A stretch of 64,000 nt of DNA from Xenorhabdus japonica (GCF_900115195.1 NZ_FOVO01000003.1:1-64000), one strand, 5' to 3'. Shown: positions 38,959 to 48,494, counted from the first letter of the stretch. A program made the numbers and translations. Notes: generated by a model from the sequence alone, not told the origin.

Positions 38959-40422
38959 TCATTTTTTGTATTGGCTATAACTTTGTTGCAGTTGGCGCAA
39001 TTGATCAATGCGGGCATCATACCGTTTTTGAGCATAACTGCCCAATTTTGCCAATGCACTGGCCTCGCTAAGTTGCATTATCGCTAAGTCAAATTGACCT
39101 TTTAATGCCATGACTTCTGCTTGGGCGGCGAGTGCCTCATCGCGTTTCCCTTGTTTTCCGGCGGCGTTTCTTAGCAGCTCCCATCCATTGAGATCGTCTG
39201 GGTGATTGAAGGTATAACGAAACAGAAGTTGTGATGCCTGAGAATACTTATTGTCCTGAAAATAGGCATTTGAGAGGGAAAATTGCAACACTGGGTTGTT
39301 TTTATGCTTTTTAAGGGCGTCCTGTAATCGATTGATGGCACTGGTATACTGTTTTTGCCCGATATCAATATTAGTCATTGTATCAATAAACCAAATGTTA
39401 TCCGGTTGTTTATCCAGCAATGGAGAGAGTATTGTTCTGGCCTCAGTATATTTTTTATCCTGAGAAAGCAAAATAGCATGTCCATAGGCAGCTGCAAACT
39501 GTTCTTTGGCGGTTCCTTGACTATATTTTTTTAATAACTCGTCAATATAAGGGCGTTGATCGGTTGAATACATGGTTAAAATATGAACACGGGCGAACAG
39601 AAAATCTTGCGACTCAGGAACGGTTTTAGCTGAATATTGAGTTGCCCTATTGCGAGCATCGGCCAAGCGGCTGTCAGGTAATGGATGTGTATATAGCATT
39701 TCCGGTAGCCTGGAGCTGTAGCGGGATTGGTCTGCCAGTATCTGCATAAAATTAGGCATACCGCGCGGGTCAAATCCTGCTCGACTGAGCGTTCGCATGC
39801 CAATGCGATCAGCTTCTTGCTCATTCGATTGAGTAAAACTGATCATGCCCTGTTGGAAACCGGCTAATGTACTACTGAGTGCAGCCATACCGGCCTGTGG
39901 ATTGGCCATTATTAGCAGGATCGAACCCAGTGTGCCAGCCCATGCCAGAGGACTGGTACGTTTTTGTTCTTCTATTAATCGTGCTAAATGCCGTTGTGTA
40001 ACATGGGAAATTTCATGAGCCATGACAGATGCCAGCTCGCTTTCATTGCGACTATAGTGCAATAGAGCCGAGTGCAGAACAACGTTACCGCCGAAAAATG
40101 CGTAGGCATTAATATTAGGATTATTGATTAGATAGAAATGGAAGGGAGTTTTTACTGAATCGGCATGGCTGACTAATTTATGACCTAGGTCATTAATGTA
40201 TTGGGTTAGTAGCGGGTCATAAATCAGAGGTGCCTGGGCCCGTATTGAGCGTATATAAAAATCACCCATAGCCATTTCCTGATTGATGCTGAGGGTTGCC
40301 CCTGCTGTAGTGCCAATATCAGGCAGTGAATCTTCAGCCGGGGCAGATAATACAGGTGTATTACCCAATAACAACAGGCTGATAAAGAGGGTTATCGGAG
40401 ATTTTTTCGACGTTTTTTTCAT
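38959..40422 (-). CDS. bepA: beta-barrel assembly-enhancing protease BepA
   Basis: A 487-residue periplasmic zinc metalloprotease and chaperone that promotes LptD maturation and degrades misassembled outer-membrane proteins. A signal peptide covers about residues 1-27. The M48 domain has the zinc motif VMAHEISHVTQRH (near residue 136) and the third ligand in QSNEQEADRIG. The C-terminal third is made of TPR repeats. It matches E. coli BepA (487 residues). It is divergent from perM, as in E. coli, and yfgD follows on the same transcript. Confidence 0.96.
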   Translation of the reverse strand: MKKTSKKSPITLFISLLLLGNTPVLSAPAEDSLPDIGTTAGATLSINQEMAMGDFYIRSIRAQAPLIYDPLLTQYINDLGHKLVSHADSVKTPFHFYLINNPNINAYAFFGGNVVLHSALLHYSRNESELASVMAHEISHVTQRHLARLIEEQKRTSPLAWAGTLGSILLIMANPQAGMAALSSTLAGFQQGMISFTQSNEQEADRIGMRTLSRAGFDPRGMPNFMQILADQSRYSSRLPEMLYTHPLPDSRLADARNRATQYSAKTVPESQDFLFARVHILTMYSTDQRPYIDELLKKYSQGTAKEQFAAAYGHAILLSQDKKYTEARTILSPLLDKQPDNIWFIDTMTNIDIGQKQYTSAINRLQDALKKHKNNPVLQFSLSNAYFQDNKYSQASQLLFRYTFNHPDDLNGWELLRNAAGKQGKRDEALAAQAEVMALKGQFDLAIMQLSEASALAKLGSYAQKRYDARIDQLRQLQQSYSQYKK

Positions 40423-40575
40423 AAAGCGATTCTCATAAAACAGTGTGCTCCGTTCTGGCTATCAATTTCATGAATACGTTTATGGTAAAAGGGTACCCTA
40501 AAATTGTTAATGATAATAAATTTTAGTGAAAAATAATCATTAGGAGTTGTCTCTAATCTTTAAGGAGCTGTATTT

Positions 40576-41631
40576 ATGTTAGATATGATCATGCAATGGT
40601 ATCGTCGCCGTTTCACTGATCCACAAGTTGTTGCATTATCAGTTATTTTATTAGCTGGTTTTGGGATCATCTACTTTTTCAATGGAATTTTGGCACCTGT
40701 TCTTGCAGCTATTGTACTGGCTTATTTGTTGGAATGGCCCACTGTACAATTAGGAAGGTTGGGCTGTAGCCGTACACTTTCTGTTTCTATTGTATTAACA
40801 GTTTTTATGGGAATCAGCGCGTTAATTATCTTGATTGTTGCTCCGACTGTCTGGCAGCAAGGTTTAAATTTAATTTCTGATCTCCCCAATATGATTAACC
40901 GATTTAATGAGTACGCGCATACTTTACCTTCTCGTTATCCTGCGTTGGTTGATGCCGGCATTATTGATATGGTTGCTGATAATCTGCGCAGCAAACTCTC
41001 TTTGGCGGGTGAGTCCGTTTTTAAGTTTTCGGTTGCATCTTTGATTGGATTATTGACGCTAGCGATTTATCTGATCCTTGTTCCCTTGATGGTGTTCTTT
41101 CTATTAAAAGACAAAAAACAAATGGTGGTGGCATTACAGTGTATATTGCCACGTAACCGCAGCTTAGCTGGAAAAGTGTGGCGCGAAATGAACCAGCAGA
41201 TCACCAATTATATCCGCGGTAAAGTAACAGAAATGGTTATATTGACTATCTGTACATATGCGGTATTTGCTTTCTTTGGATTGCATTATTCTTTGTTGCT
41301 TGCGGTTTTGGTCGGTTTATCTGTGCTCGTTCCTTATATCGGCACCGTACTTGTCACCATTCCAGTTATTGTTGTGGCTTTGTTTCAATGGGGAATTGGG
41401 GCTGATTTCTGGACTCTGTTCATCGCATATTTAGTGGTACAAGGGTTAGACGGTAACCTCCTTGTGCCAATTTTGTTCTCGGAAGCAGTTAATCTTCACC
41501 CACTTGTCATCATCCTTTCTGTCATTATTTTTGGCGGATTATGGGGATTCTGGGGCGTTTTCTTTGCTATTCCACTGGCTACTTTAATCAAGGCTGTCAT
41601 CCACGTTTTGCCGGAAGAAAAAGAACGATAA
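40576..41631 (+). CDS. perM: AI-2E family transporter PerM
   Basis: A 351-residue inner-membrane protein matching E. coli PerM/YfgO (353 residues). The family (AI-2 exporter/UPF0118) has about eight transmembrane helices; some members export autoinducer-2 or act as cation antiporters, but the PerM substrate is not known. The conserved C-terminal segment NLHPLVIILSVIIFGGLWGFWG is nearly identical to E. coli. TAAGGAG precedes the ATG. It stands between bepA (divergent) and bcp (convergent). Confidence 0.93.
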   Translation: MLDMIMQWYRRRFTDPQVVALSVILLAGFGIIYFFNGILAPVLAAIVLAYLLEWPTVQLGRLGCSRTLSVSIVLTVFMGISALIILIVAPTVWQQGLNLISDLPNMINRFNEYAHTLPSRYPALVDAGIIDMVADNLRSKLSLAGESVFKFSVASLIGLLTLAIYLILVPLMVFFLLKDKKQMVVALQCILPRNRSLAGKVWREMNQQITNYIRGKVTEMVILTICTYAVFAFFGLHYSLLLAVLVGLSVLVPYIGTVLVTIPVIVVALFQWGIGADFWTLFIAYLVVQGLDGNLLVPILFSEAVNLHPLVIILSVIIFGGLWGFWGVFFAIPLATLIKAVIHVLPEEKER

Positions 41632-41788
41632 AAGCAACTGCTAATATTACAGATGGTTATAGCTTTATCTTTTCAGCGACATCGTAAGCAGGGTTAATCG
41701 ATATTCGCTTCCTTGTCGAATTGGGCTTCGTTGCGGAATTAAGTCGTGAGAATTAATCATGAAAAGTAGCGAGTGAAAGAGTAAATAA

Positions 41789-41816
41789 GTTGCCGCCTGT
41801 TGGATGGAGCGGCAAC
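41789..41816. terminator. hairpin between perM and bcp
   Basis: Perfect 8-bp stem GTTGCCGC / GCGGCAAC with a 12-base loop, in the gap between convergent genes. It lacks a T-run. Confidence 0.5.
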
Positions 41817-41828
41817 TCAAAATTTATT

Positions 41829-41850
41829 GTGCCTATGGTGTAATAGGCAC
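41829..41850. terminator. hairpin just after bcp
   Basis: Stem GTGCCTAT / ATAGGCAC with a 6-base loop, 5 bases after the bcp stop on the minus strand, with a TTTATT tail side in the correct direction. Confidence 0.6.
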
Positions 41851-41854
41851 AAGA

Positions 41855-42325
41855 TTAATGTTGTTTCACATAATCCAGTACAATTTGATGGTGATCACTG
41901 GTTTTAAATTTATCAAAAACGTGTTCAACATCACCTTGTGGGTTAATTAAGAAACTGATGCGATGAATGCCGTCATAGGTTTTCCCCATGAACTGCTTTT
42001 CTCCCCAAACACCGAATTGCTCGGCAACTTGATGGTTAACATCAGAAAGTAGTGTGAAATTCAGCATCTCTTTTTCTACAAAGCGGGATAACTTTTCAGG
42101 TGCATCTGTGCTAATGCCCAGTACTTCAACATTAACACTTTTCAGTTCATCCATTGTATCACGTAAGTTACATGCTTGAACTGTGCAGCCTGGAGTCATT
42201 GCTTTGGGATAAAAGTAAACTAAAACACGCTGCCCCTTGAAATCAGACAAATTAATGGCTTCGCCATCTTGGTCAGGAAGGCTGAATTGAGGTGCCTTAT
42301 CACCGGCTTTCAATGGACTCATCAT
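41855..42325 (-). CDS. bcp: thioredoxin-dependent peroxiredoxin Bcp
   Basis: A 156-residue peroxiredoxin Q-type enzyme that reduces hydrogen peroxide and organic hydroperoxides with thioredoxin. The peroxidatic cysteine and the resolving cysteine five residues later are in TPGCTVQACNLRD (near residues 46 and 51). It matches E. coli Bcp almost throughout. In E. coli gcvR and bcp are neighbours in one direction; here both keep the minus orientation but are separated by an unrelated gene on the other strand, so bcp needs its own promoter. Confidence 0.96.
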   Translation of the reverse strand: MMSPLKAGDKAPQFSLPDQDGEAINLSDFKGQRVLVYFYPKAMTPGCTVQACNLRDTMDELKSVNVEVLGISTDAPEKLSRFVEKEMLNFTLLSDVNHQVAEQFGVWGEKQFMGKTYDGIHRISFLINPQGDVEHVFDKFKTSDHHQIVLDYVKQH

Positions 42326-42724
42326 TCATTCTCCGTTTAGTTGTTTTGATTTAAATGATTTGAACGCTAATGCTGCTATACATTCTTACATTAACATGTG
42401 TATGCATCACATGTTATACATGCATATGAATTTAAAGTTAAATTTTTTCTTTTTGCATCGTTGTATTAAACATTATTCATATGCATTCGTCTTATTTCAC
42501 GATAAATATGTACGTAGCAGTAAAATGTACGTAGCAGTAAAATGTACATAGCAGCAAACTTTGAGCTTACAATTCAGTGAATCACTCCTCATATATCAAA
42601 TTATATGTCTTGCTACACGAGGATATTTGATTGAAGCAATAATCTTACTTAAGTAAAATTTTTTGGTGATTTAGCCGTAGGATGAAATTGCCTTGAACTT
42701 TAACAAATAATAAGTGAGGGATTT
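42326..42724. other. 400-bp AT-rich gap upstream of bcp and the orphan gene
   Basis: The stretch holds several short palindromes made of ATGCAT, CATATG and ACATGT (42390-42490) and the three 17-bp tandem repeats listed separately. It should contain the divergent promoters of bcp and the 242-residue gene. A 63-codon frame at 42360 looks like chance. Confidence 0.4.
42508..42558. repeat. three tandem 17-bp repeats
   Basis: Units ATGTACGTAGCAGTAAA at 42508-42524 and 42525-42541, then ATGTACATAGCAGCAAA at 42542-42558. The first two are identical and the third differs at two positions. They lie about 170 bases before the orphan gene. They could be protein-binding iterons or simple slippage repeats. 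Confidence 0.8.
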
Positions 42725-43453
42725 ATGTCTGAAGTTAATAAGCCAGAAAATCAACAGTTTGATCTCAAATGCCCATTTGATCCAGACCAATATAAGATTA
42801 AGATTGATGCTGTAGCAGCGCCAACAGGTTCTTTTCCTTGGGCAATAATTCAAGTGTATTTAGGTAATCAGCTGTATCGTAGTGATTGGGAGGCTTCTGA
42901 CGAATATATTCGCCTTGCCCCCAAGTCGGCGAATTTTTCGCCCCAAATTGAAAAGATCAATGAAAGTGGCGAATTTTCAATTTGGCAGCCAACTCAAGAA
43001 GACATGATGGCTTGTGATTGGAAATTTAACTGCATGCTGTCCTTTGATCTTACATCCGGAACCAGCAAATTTAATCACGGTCAGGATTGGGGATATATAA
43101 GCGACAGAGGAGGATGGGTCAGTGGAAGTGAATCTCCTTTTGGTACTCTAAATATAATCTCAAATAAGACAGAAATTGCAGATATTCTGGCATTCTATTG
43201 GAGTACGTATGATTGGTTGCATTTGATAGTATCTTCGAAAGAGAGCCATGAGAAGGTGGCAGGATTACTTACGAAAAATGTCTATGTAACCGTTGATAAC
43301 ACAATCTATAATCTTAGCGCTTCCGCACTTTTAAGTGGAGACGACACCAACGATACATACACCGTTGCATATAGCAATAATGACTCGCGAAAACTAGGTG
43401 AGATATTGAAACAAACAAATAAAACCAAGGCATTCTGTATAAATTGGCGTTAA
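42725..43453 (+). CDS. orphan hypothetical protein inserted between bcp and gcvR
   Basis: A 242-residue soluble protein of unknown family. There is no signal peptide or membrane helix. It is rich in Trp, Asp, Ser and Asn, with several aromatic clusters (FPWAIIQVYLG, QDWGYISDRGGW, AFYWSTYDWLHL), which suggests a beta-rich fold, perhaps carbohydrate- or surface-binding; that is a guess. AGTGAGGG precedes the ATG at a good distance. A strong terminator at 43475 closes the gene. Its position, orientation and AT-rich upstream region with tandem repeats indicate an acquired islet splitting the conserved gcvR-bcp pair. Confidence 0.75.
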   Translation: MSEVNKPENQQFDLKCPFDPDQYKIKIDAVAAPTGSFPWAIIQVYLGNQLYRSDWEASDEYIRLAPKSANFSPQIEKINESGEFSIWQPTQEDMMACDWKFNCMLSFDLTSGTSKFNHGQDWGYISDRGGWVSGSESPFGTLNIISNKTEIADILAFYWSTYDWLHLIVSSKESHEKVAGLLTKNVYVTVDNTIYNLSASALLSGDDTNDTYTVAYSNNDSRKLGEILKQTNKTKAFCINWR

Positions 43454-43474
43454 TTCTGCTTACACCCTGAATGC

Positions 43475-43500
43475 AAGGCTACGCTCCGGCGTGGCTTTTT
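43475..43500 (+). terminator. intrinsic terminator of the orphan gene
   Basis: Stem AAGGCTACGC / GCGTGGCTTT with a 4-base loop and two wobble pairs, followed by TTTTTC. Confidence 0.85.
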
Positions 43501-43569
43501 CTTAAGAATCAGCCTCCACATTGAAGGCCCTGAGTGTCTTTTTTCTTTGCACATACGGATATGCATTCT

Positions 43570-44157
43570 TTAGTTTTTATTTTTATTTCGTTTTTGTTGT
43601 AATATTTCAACTTTTGAACGATTTTGTACACTAATGCTGCCTTGTGCCTTTAATTCCGTACATAGATGATGAAAAGTTTCTTTAAATATCGTGCCGTTAT
43701 CGTCAGATGGGTTGTGGCCTATAATTTGAATCTGTAAGCGAGCATGGTGATTCCCTTCTGCTGGTTGAGTTTTTGATACCAGTTCAGCGATATTAAAATC
43801 TTGGGCCGTGAATAAACTGGTAAAACGTTCAACAATGCCCGGTGAATCATCTACATCTACTTTAACGGTGATGGTCGAAGGAAATTTTTTCTGAACACTG
43901 CATCGTGTGCGTTTCATTACTATGAGTAATTCAAGCTCTGCGCCCTTTTGTGGCAGGGTGGACTCGATCAAAGTAATGGCATTCCAGCTACCAGATAGTA
44001 ACATGATAAAAGTAAATTCTTCGCCAAACATTGCCAGACGGCTATCTTCAATATTACAACCGCATGTACTAACGAGACGGGTGATGGTATTAACGATGCC
44101 GGGCCGATCGGTACCCAGGGCTGTGATCACTAAAAAATGCTGTTCTGATGTTGGCAA
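43570..44157 (-). CDS. gcvR: glycine cleavage system transcriptional repressor GcvR
   Basis: A 195-residue regulator made of two ACT domains (about 8-80 and 93-175). It binds GcvA and prevents activation of the glycine cleavage operon when glycine is low. Typical features are HFLVITALGTDRPGIVNTIT at the first domain and KVDVDDSPGIVERFTSLF at the second. It matches E. coli GcvR (190 residues) with an Asn/Lys-rich tail. It is divergent from dapA, as in E. coli. Confidence 0.95.
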   Translation of the reverse strand: MPTSEQHFLVITALGTDRPGIVNTITRLVSTCGCNIEDSRLAMFGEEFTFIMLLSGSWNAITLIESTLPQKGAELELLIVMKRTRCSVQKKFPSTITVKVDVDDSPGIVERFTSLFTAQDFNIAELVSKTQPAEGNHHARLQIQIIGHNPSDDNGTIFKETFHHLCTELKAQGSISVQNRSKVEILQQKRNKNKN

Positions 44158-44408
44158 AGCGATTTTCCTTTAATTTTAATAGATGTCTGCTGTGTATATT
44201 GTGTTTAAACATAAAAAATGTTCAGGAGAAGGTCAATCGCATTTGTTAAGAGTGTACAGAGTATGATTATAATTTCTGTTTAATTGGCTACACTTGATAT
44301 TAACAAAATTCATTGAAATCGCGTGTTTAAAGAGTTTTCTTCTGTATAACAAGAAAGTACCATGAACTTCTCATTTGCAGTTTAAGGTTTTACTAAGGGG
44401 AAATGGCA

Positions 44409-45308
44409 ATGGTAAGCAATCATTCTGGTTTTACAGGCAGTATAGTTGCATTGATAACTCCGATGGACTCAGCTGGTCAGATTGATAAGGCTAGTTTGAA
44501 AAAATTAGTTAATTATCATATCGCCAGTGGTACATCTGCGATTGTGTCTGTTGGAACAACTGGCGAATGCGCAACACTTAACCATGACGAACACGTTGAT
44601 GTTGTACTGACAACATTGGAAATGGCTGATGGACGCATTCCTGTGATTGCAGGAACAGGAGCGAATGCTACGGCGGAAGCTATTTCTCTGACCAACTGTT
44701 TCGAAAACACGGGTGTTGTGGGTTGCCTGTCGGTGACACCTTATTATAATAGACCATCGCAGGAAGGTTTATATTTGCACTATAAGGCAATAGCTGAGAA
44801 TACTGACTTACCACAAATTCTGTATAATGTGCCACCTCGTACCGGATGTGATTTATTGCCTCCGACTGTCGCACGTTTGGCGAAACTGAAAAATATTGTT
44901 GCGCTTAAGGAAGCGACAGGGAACTTAAGTCGTGTTAGTCAGATCCAAGAATTGGTTAATGATGAAAATTTCATTCTGCTGAGTGGTGATGATGCAAGTT
45001 TTGTCGATTTCATGCAGCTTGGTGGTAAAGGTGTTATTTCTGTAACCGCAAACGCTGCGGCGGCGGAAATGGCACAGGTGTGTGAATTGGCTGAGCAAGG
45101 TGAATTTTTGAAGGCTCGTGGCCTGAACAGCCGACTGATGGAGTTGCATCATCAATTATTTGTTGAACCTAGCCCGACGCCAGTTAAATGGGCTTGCCGT
45201 CAATTGGGATTGATTGCCGATGATTCATTGCGTTTGCCAATGATCCCGCTAACGCAGGAAGGGCAAATTCCAGTTGGTAAGGCCTTGAAAATAGCTGGAT
45301 TACTGTAA
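44409..45308 (+). CDS. dapA: 4-hydroxy-tetrahydrodipicolinate synthase DapA
   Basis: A 299-residue enzyme that condenses pyruvate with aspartate semialdehyde in the lysine and diaminopimelate pathway. Active-site pieces are visible: [10 protein letters not shown] (near 45), the tyrosine in [11 protein letters not shown] (near 135) and the Schiff-base lysine in [10 protein letters not shown] (near 163). Two ATGs are possible. The first (44403) is only 2 bases from AGGGG, the second (44409) is 8 bases away, so I take the second. bamC follows 17 bases later in a dapA-bamC operon, as in E. coli. Confidence 0.96.
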   Translation: MVSNHSGFTGSIVALITPMDSAGQIDKASLKKLVNYHIASGTSAIVSVGTTGECATLNHDEHVDVVLTTLEMADGRIPVIAGTGANATAEAISLTNCFENTGVVGCLSVTPYYNRPSQEGLYLHYKAIAENTDLPQILYNVPPRTGCDLLPPTVARLAKLKNIVALKEATGNLSRVSQIQELVNDENFILLSGDDASFVDFMQLGGKGVISVTANAAAAEMAQVCELAEQGEFLKARGLNSRLMELHHQLFVEPSPTPVKWACRQLGLIADDSLRLPMIPLTQEGQIPVGKALKIAGLL

Positions 45309-45325
45309 AATTTTAGGGAATTTTA

Positions 45326-46372
45326 ATGGCAACATTATTGCAAAAATCGAAGGTCATAAAGATTGCTGGTCTGTCATTGGTGGTTTTTTTGGCTGCCTGC
45401 TCCAGCGATCAGCGCTATAAACGTCAAGTAAGCGGGGATCAATCCTATCTTGCTATGCCTCCACTGAAGACATTGAACATCCCTGCGGGAATGATATTAC
45501 CGCTGCAAAATGGCGAGTATAATATTCCGGCAACGGATTCAACAGGAGCAGTGGGAAAAGATTTGGATATACGTCCTCCATTGCAGGTTCTGGCGTTATT
45601 GACGGGTTCCCGCGTTGAAAATAGTGCTAACAGCAGTAAGTTGTTGCTTGAGAATACCCCGGAATACAGCAAATTATGGTCACAGATAAACAATCTGCTG
45701 GCAGAAAATGGGTATAAAGTCAGCCATAAAGATGATTCTGCACAAACAGTGACGACTGATTGGATCACATGGCAACGGGCAGATGAAGATGTTCCTTATC
45801 AGGGACGTTACCGTATTTCGGTTACCCAGCAAAGTTATCAAACAGTTCTGTCTGTTTCGAATGAAGGTTTGAAACAGGGAGAAAAGGAAATTACCGCTCC
45901 GGCCGAAATTCAGCGTTACAATGTAATAATGCTTAATAAATTGGTCAGTGGCTTAAGCCTGCAACAAGAGGCTACGAGCCTGAACAGCGCTAAAAGCTCA
46001 GGTGCATTGTTCTTACAAAGTGGTAGTGATAATACCGGATTGCCACAAATCATTGTGCGTGCCCCATACAACGTAGTTTGGAACAGATTGCCATATGTGT
46101 TGGAAAGCATCGGTATGCAGGTCACGGATCGTACACGTTCCAAGGGAGAGATAGAAGTGACTTATAAAGGACGTAGTTCTTCTGACTGGAAAGCGTTGGG
46201 AGTAGAAGCGCCTTCTATCAGCGAAGGAAGCTATAAATTGCAGGTGGGTGATTTGGATAACCGAAGCAGCCTACAGTTTATTAGTGAGAAAGGTAAGCCG
46301 CTGACTCAATCTGAAAATGATCAAATTCTGGCTGTGCTGGAAGCCGCATTTAGCCAATCCAAAGATAAGTAA
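45326..46372 (+). CDS. bamC: outer membrane protein assembly factor BamC
   Basis: A 348-residue lipoprotein (E. coli NlpB, 344) of the BAM complex, which folds beta-barrel proteins into the outer membrane. The signal ends in the lipobox LAAC (lipid cysteine near residue 25). The N-terminal unstructured part, which binds BamD, contains PPLKTLNIPAGMILP and DIRPPLQVLAL. Two helix-grip domains follow, roughly residues 100-215 and 230-345. It is co-transcribed with dapA and ends at a clear terminator before purC. Confidence 0.95.
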   Translation: MATLLQKSKVIKIAGLSLVVFLAACSSDQRYKRQVSGDQSYLAMPPLKTLNIPAGMILPLQNGEYNIPATDSTGAVGKDLDIRPPLQVLALLTGSRVENSANSSKLLLENTPEYSKLWSQINNLLAENGYKVSHKDDSAQTVTTDWITWQRADEDVPYQGRYRISVTQQSYQTVLSVSNEGLKQGEKEITAPAEIQRYNVIMLNKLVSGLSLQQEATSLNSAKSSGALFLQSGSDNTGLPQIIVRAPYNVVWNRLPYVLESIGMQVTDRTRSKGEIEVTYKGRSSSDWKALGVEAPSISEGSYKLQVGDLDNRSSLQFISEKGKPLTQSENDQILAVLEAAFSQSKDK

Positions 46373-46377
46373 TATAT

Positions 46378-46405
46378 TAAAGGGGCTAAGGCCCCTTTAT
46401 ATTTT
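46378..46405 (+). terminator. intrinsic terminator of dapA-bamC
   Basis: Perfect 9-bp stem TAAAGGGGC / GCCCCTTTA with a 4-base loop, followed by TATATTTT. Confidence 0.8.
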
Positions 46406-46463
46406 GGAAGAGTTTTTTATTTAATTATTTACGTTTAAAGATGTCATATTTCTGGAGTATAAA

Positions 46464-47177
46464 ATGCAGAAGAAAGCTGAGTTGTATCGTGGAAAGGCAA
46501 AAACAGTGTATGCCACTGACAATCCTGACTTGCTTGTACTAGAATTCCGTAATGATACATCAGCATTGGATGGTGAACGCATTGAACAGTTCGATCGCAA
46601 GGGAATGGTGAATAATAAATTCAATCATTTCATTATGAGCAAACTGGAAGAAGCGGGCATTCCGACGCAAATGGAACAACTGTTGTCAGATAATGAGTCC
46701 TTGGTGAAAAAACTTGATATGGTTCCTGTTGAGTGTGTTATTCGTAACCGTGCCGCCGGTTCCCTTGTTAAGCGTCTGGGGGTGGAAGAAGGGATGGTGC
46801 TTAATCCGCCACTGTTTGATCTGTTTCTGAAAGACGATGCCAAACACGATCCTATGGTCAATGAATCCTACTGTGAGACATTTGGTTGGGTGAGCCAAGA
46901 GCATTTATCTGAAATGAAACGCCTGAGCTACAAAGCCAATGAAGTATTGACCAAATTGTTTGATGATGCGGGTTTGATTTTGGTGGATTTTAAGTTGGAA
47001 TTTGGTTTATTCAAGGGCAAAGTCATATTGGGAGATGAATTTTCACCGGATGGTAGCCGCTTATGGGATCAACAGACGATGGATAAAATGGATAAAGATC
47101 GTTTTCGCCAAAGTCTCGGTGGTTTGATTGAAGCGTATGAGGAAGTTGCACGCCGTATTGGCGTTATTTTAGACTAG
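46464..47177 (+). CDS. purC: SAICAR synthetase PurC
   Basis: A 237-residue enzyme, the same length as in E. coli, that joins CAIR and aspartate with ATP to form SAICAR in purine synthesis. It begins [19 protein letters not shown], the nucleotide-binding strand pair, and contains the family signatures [11 protein letters not shown] and [17 protein letters not shown] precedes the ATG. No good PurR box is seen upstream, but a full match lies just after the stop codon (see findings). A terminator follows at 47219. Confidence 0.97.
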   Translation: MQKKAELYRGKAKTVYATDNPDLLVLEFRNDTSALDGERIEQFDRKGMVNNKFNHFIMSKLEEAGIPTQMEQLLSDNESLVKKLDMVPVECVIRNRAAGSLVKRLGVEEGMVLNPPLFDLFLKDDAKHDPMVNESYCETFGWVSQEHLSEMKRLSYKANEVLTKLFDDAGLILVDFKLEFGLFKGKVILGDEFSPDGSRLWDQQTMDKMDKDRFRQSLGGLIEAYEEVARRIGVILD

Positions 47178-47179
47178 TG

Positions 47180-47195
47180 ACGCAAACGATTACTT
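47180..47195. promoter_or_regulatory. PurR-box match just downstream of purC
   Basis: ACGCAAACGATTACTT agrees with the degenerate PurR consensus ANGCAANCGNTTNCNT at every fixed position. It begins 2 bases after the purC stop, an unusual place for an operator. It could be chance or a secondary looping site. Confidence 0.4.
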
Positions 47196-47218
47196 AACAA
47201 ATATTATTTAAAATAAAA

Positions 47219-47253
47219 GGATGCCCGGCAATAAAAAGGGCATCCGATTTTCT
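47219..47253 (+). terminator. intrinsic terminator of purC
   Basis: Stem GGATGCCC / GGGCATCC with an 11-base loop and a T-rich tail. It also lies close to the convergent lipoprotein gene. Confidence 0.8.
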
Positions 47254-47275
47254 TATTTTGCGCGCTCAACTAACG

Positions 47276-47629
47276 TTAGAGCAGGGATTTGGTTATTTGT
47301 TTCCAGCCTTTCTGTTGCATACAGTTGTAATAAGATTCTCCTCTAGAATCCTTGTTAACATCTATCACATAACTTTCTGTTACGGGAACACTCTGATTGT
47401 AATAACCGTTTTTTCCGCATTGAACTCCATTCACACAAGGTTGCTGTACTGTTTTCAGTGCTGATCTTTGGGCTACTTCATTTTTTACAGGAAATAGTTG
47501 TGATGCCGATTGCGTGCATACAGCATTTGCTTCACTGAAAGGGGCAGGATTACTTGTTGCAGGTACCCATTGAGTGGTGCAACCAGCCAAGGAGAGACAG
47601 ATTATGATGGAGGACGTTAATTTTTTCAT
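47276..47629 (-). CDS. putative lipoprotein
   Basis: A 117-residue lipoprotein of unknown function. The longest frame begins at 47749, but residues before position 41 do not look like a protein start, whereas the ATG at 47629 gives a perfect lipoprotein signal (basic MKK, hydrophobic core, lipobox LAGC). The mature part has four cysteines (in VCTQ, PCVNG, QCGKNG and NCMQQKGW), and the end NCMQQKGW is typical of small enterobacterial lipoproteins. It faces purC and is preceded by about 410 bases without a gene. Confidence 0.7.
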   Translation of the reverse strand: MKKLTSSIIICLSLAGCTTQWVPATSNPAPFSEANAVCTQSASQLFPVKNEVAQRSALKTVQQPCVNGVQCGKNGYYNQSVPVTESYVIDVNKDSRGESYYNCMQQKGWKQITKSLL

Positions 47630-48039
47630 ATCGCTTATAAGAACGCATCTTGATTGCAAGCTACTTCTGACAATCTTTCCGCAATTCACCCTAGTAAAAG
47701 TGTTGGTGTTTATCAGTAAAGCGCGATAAGGCTGGCTTATTACTGACACAGTGGCTAAATTGCCATGTTGTGATACTTTTTCTTATCAAGAAACAAGGTG
47801 CGTCTTGATTTGTATGAATAATTATTTATCAATGTTATTACTTAAAGCAAGAGAGTTAACAAACTGCAAGCTGCCACACTATTCATTCAATATTTATAAT
47901 CATTCACTCACTGAATAAAATATTTTTCATTAAATACAAAAATTTTAAGTTATTATCCTGTCCGTGTCATAATTTGTGTTGTCTGATTCAAAAATAATCA
48001 AACATTGTTTTTATAGAGTCTTATAGGAAATAAAAACTA
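47630..48039. other. 410-bp divergent region before yeaL
   Basis: AT-rich sequence with no convincing gene, holding the promoters of the lipoprotein gene and of yeaL-tmcA. No known operator was recognised. Confidence 0.4.
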
Positions 48040-48492
48040 ATGAGTCATATTGATCCTACTTTACTTATTTTGCTTGTGCTTGCAGGGCTTGGCATCATCA
48101 GCCATAACATGACAGTGACACTGGCCATGTTATTTTTGTTGGTAGTTCGTATCACACCATTGAATCAGTTTTTCCCTTGGGTGGAAAAGTATGGCTTGAC
48201 GATGGGTATTCTGATTCTGACTATCGGAGTCATGGCACCCATCGCAAGTGGAAAAATTTCCACACAGGAAATTTTTAGTTCTTTCTTACACTGGAAATCT
48301 CTGTTGGCCATTGCTGTGGGTGTTCTTGTGTCATGGTTGGGTAGCCGTGGTGTTGTTTTAATGTCTAGTCAGCCTTCTACAGTAGCGGGGTTATTGGTCG
48401 GCACGGTGTTGGGTGTGGCTCTATTCAGGGGTGTTCCCGTAGGTCCGCTGATTGCTGCTGGTCTTTTATCGATCATGATTGGTAAGTCGTAA
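48040..48492 (+). CDS. yeaL: DUF441 inner-membrane protein, YeaL-like
   Basis: A 150-residue membrane protein with four hydrophobic helices, of the DUF441/UPF0756 family, matching E. coli YeaL (148 residues) in segments such as [14 protein letters not shown] and [13 protein letters not shown] and in the C-terminal [17 protein letters not shown]. The function is unknown. In E. coli yeaL lies elsewhere; here it is 2 bases before tmcA, so the two share a transcript. AGGAAATAAAA stands before the ATG. Confidence 0.9.
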   Translation: MSHIDPTLLILLVLAGLGIISHNMTVTLAMLFLLVVRITPLNQFFPWVEKYGLTMGILILTIGVMAPIASGKISTQEIFSSFLHWKSLLAIAVGVLVSWLGSRGVVLMSSQPSTVAGLLVGTVLGVALFRGVPVGPLIAAGLLSIMIGKS

Positions 48493-48494
48493 CT

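Noticed and set aside
42360-42551. 63-codon frame before the orphan gene
   Set aside because: Lies in palindrome- and repeat-rich non-coding sequence and has no ribosome-binding site.
42508-42558. CRISPR-like array
   Set aside because: Three 17-bp units are directly adjacent without spacers, so this is a tandem repeat, not CRISPR. No cas gene or other array was seen in the window.
46420-46463. PurR box upstream of purC
   Set aside because: TTATTTACGTTTAAAG shares only the central ACGTTT and misses most fixed positions.
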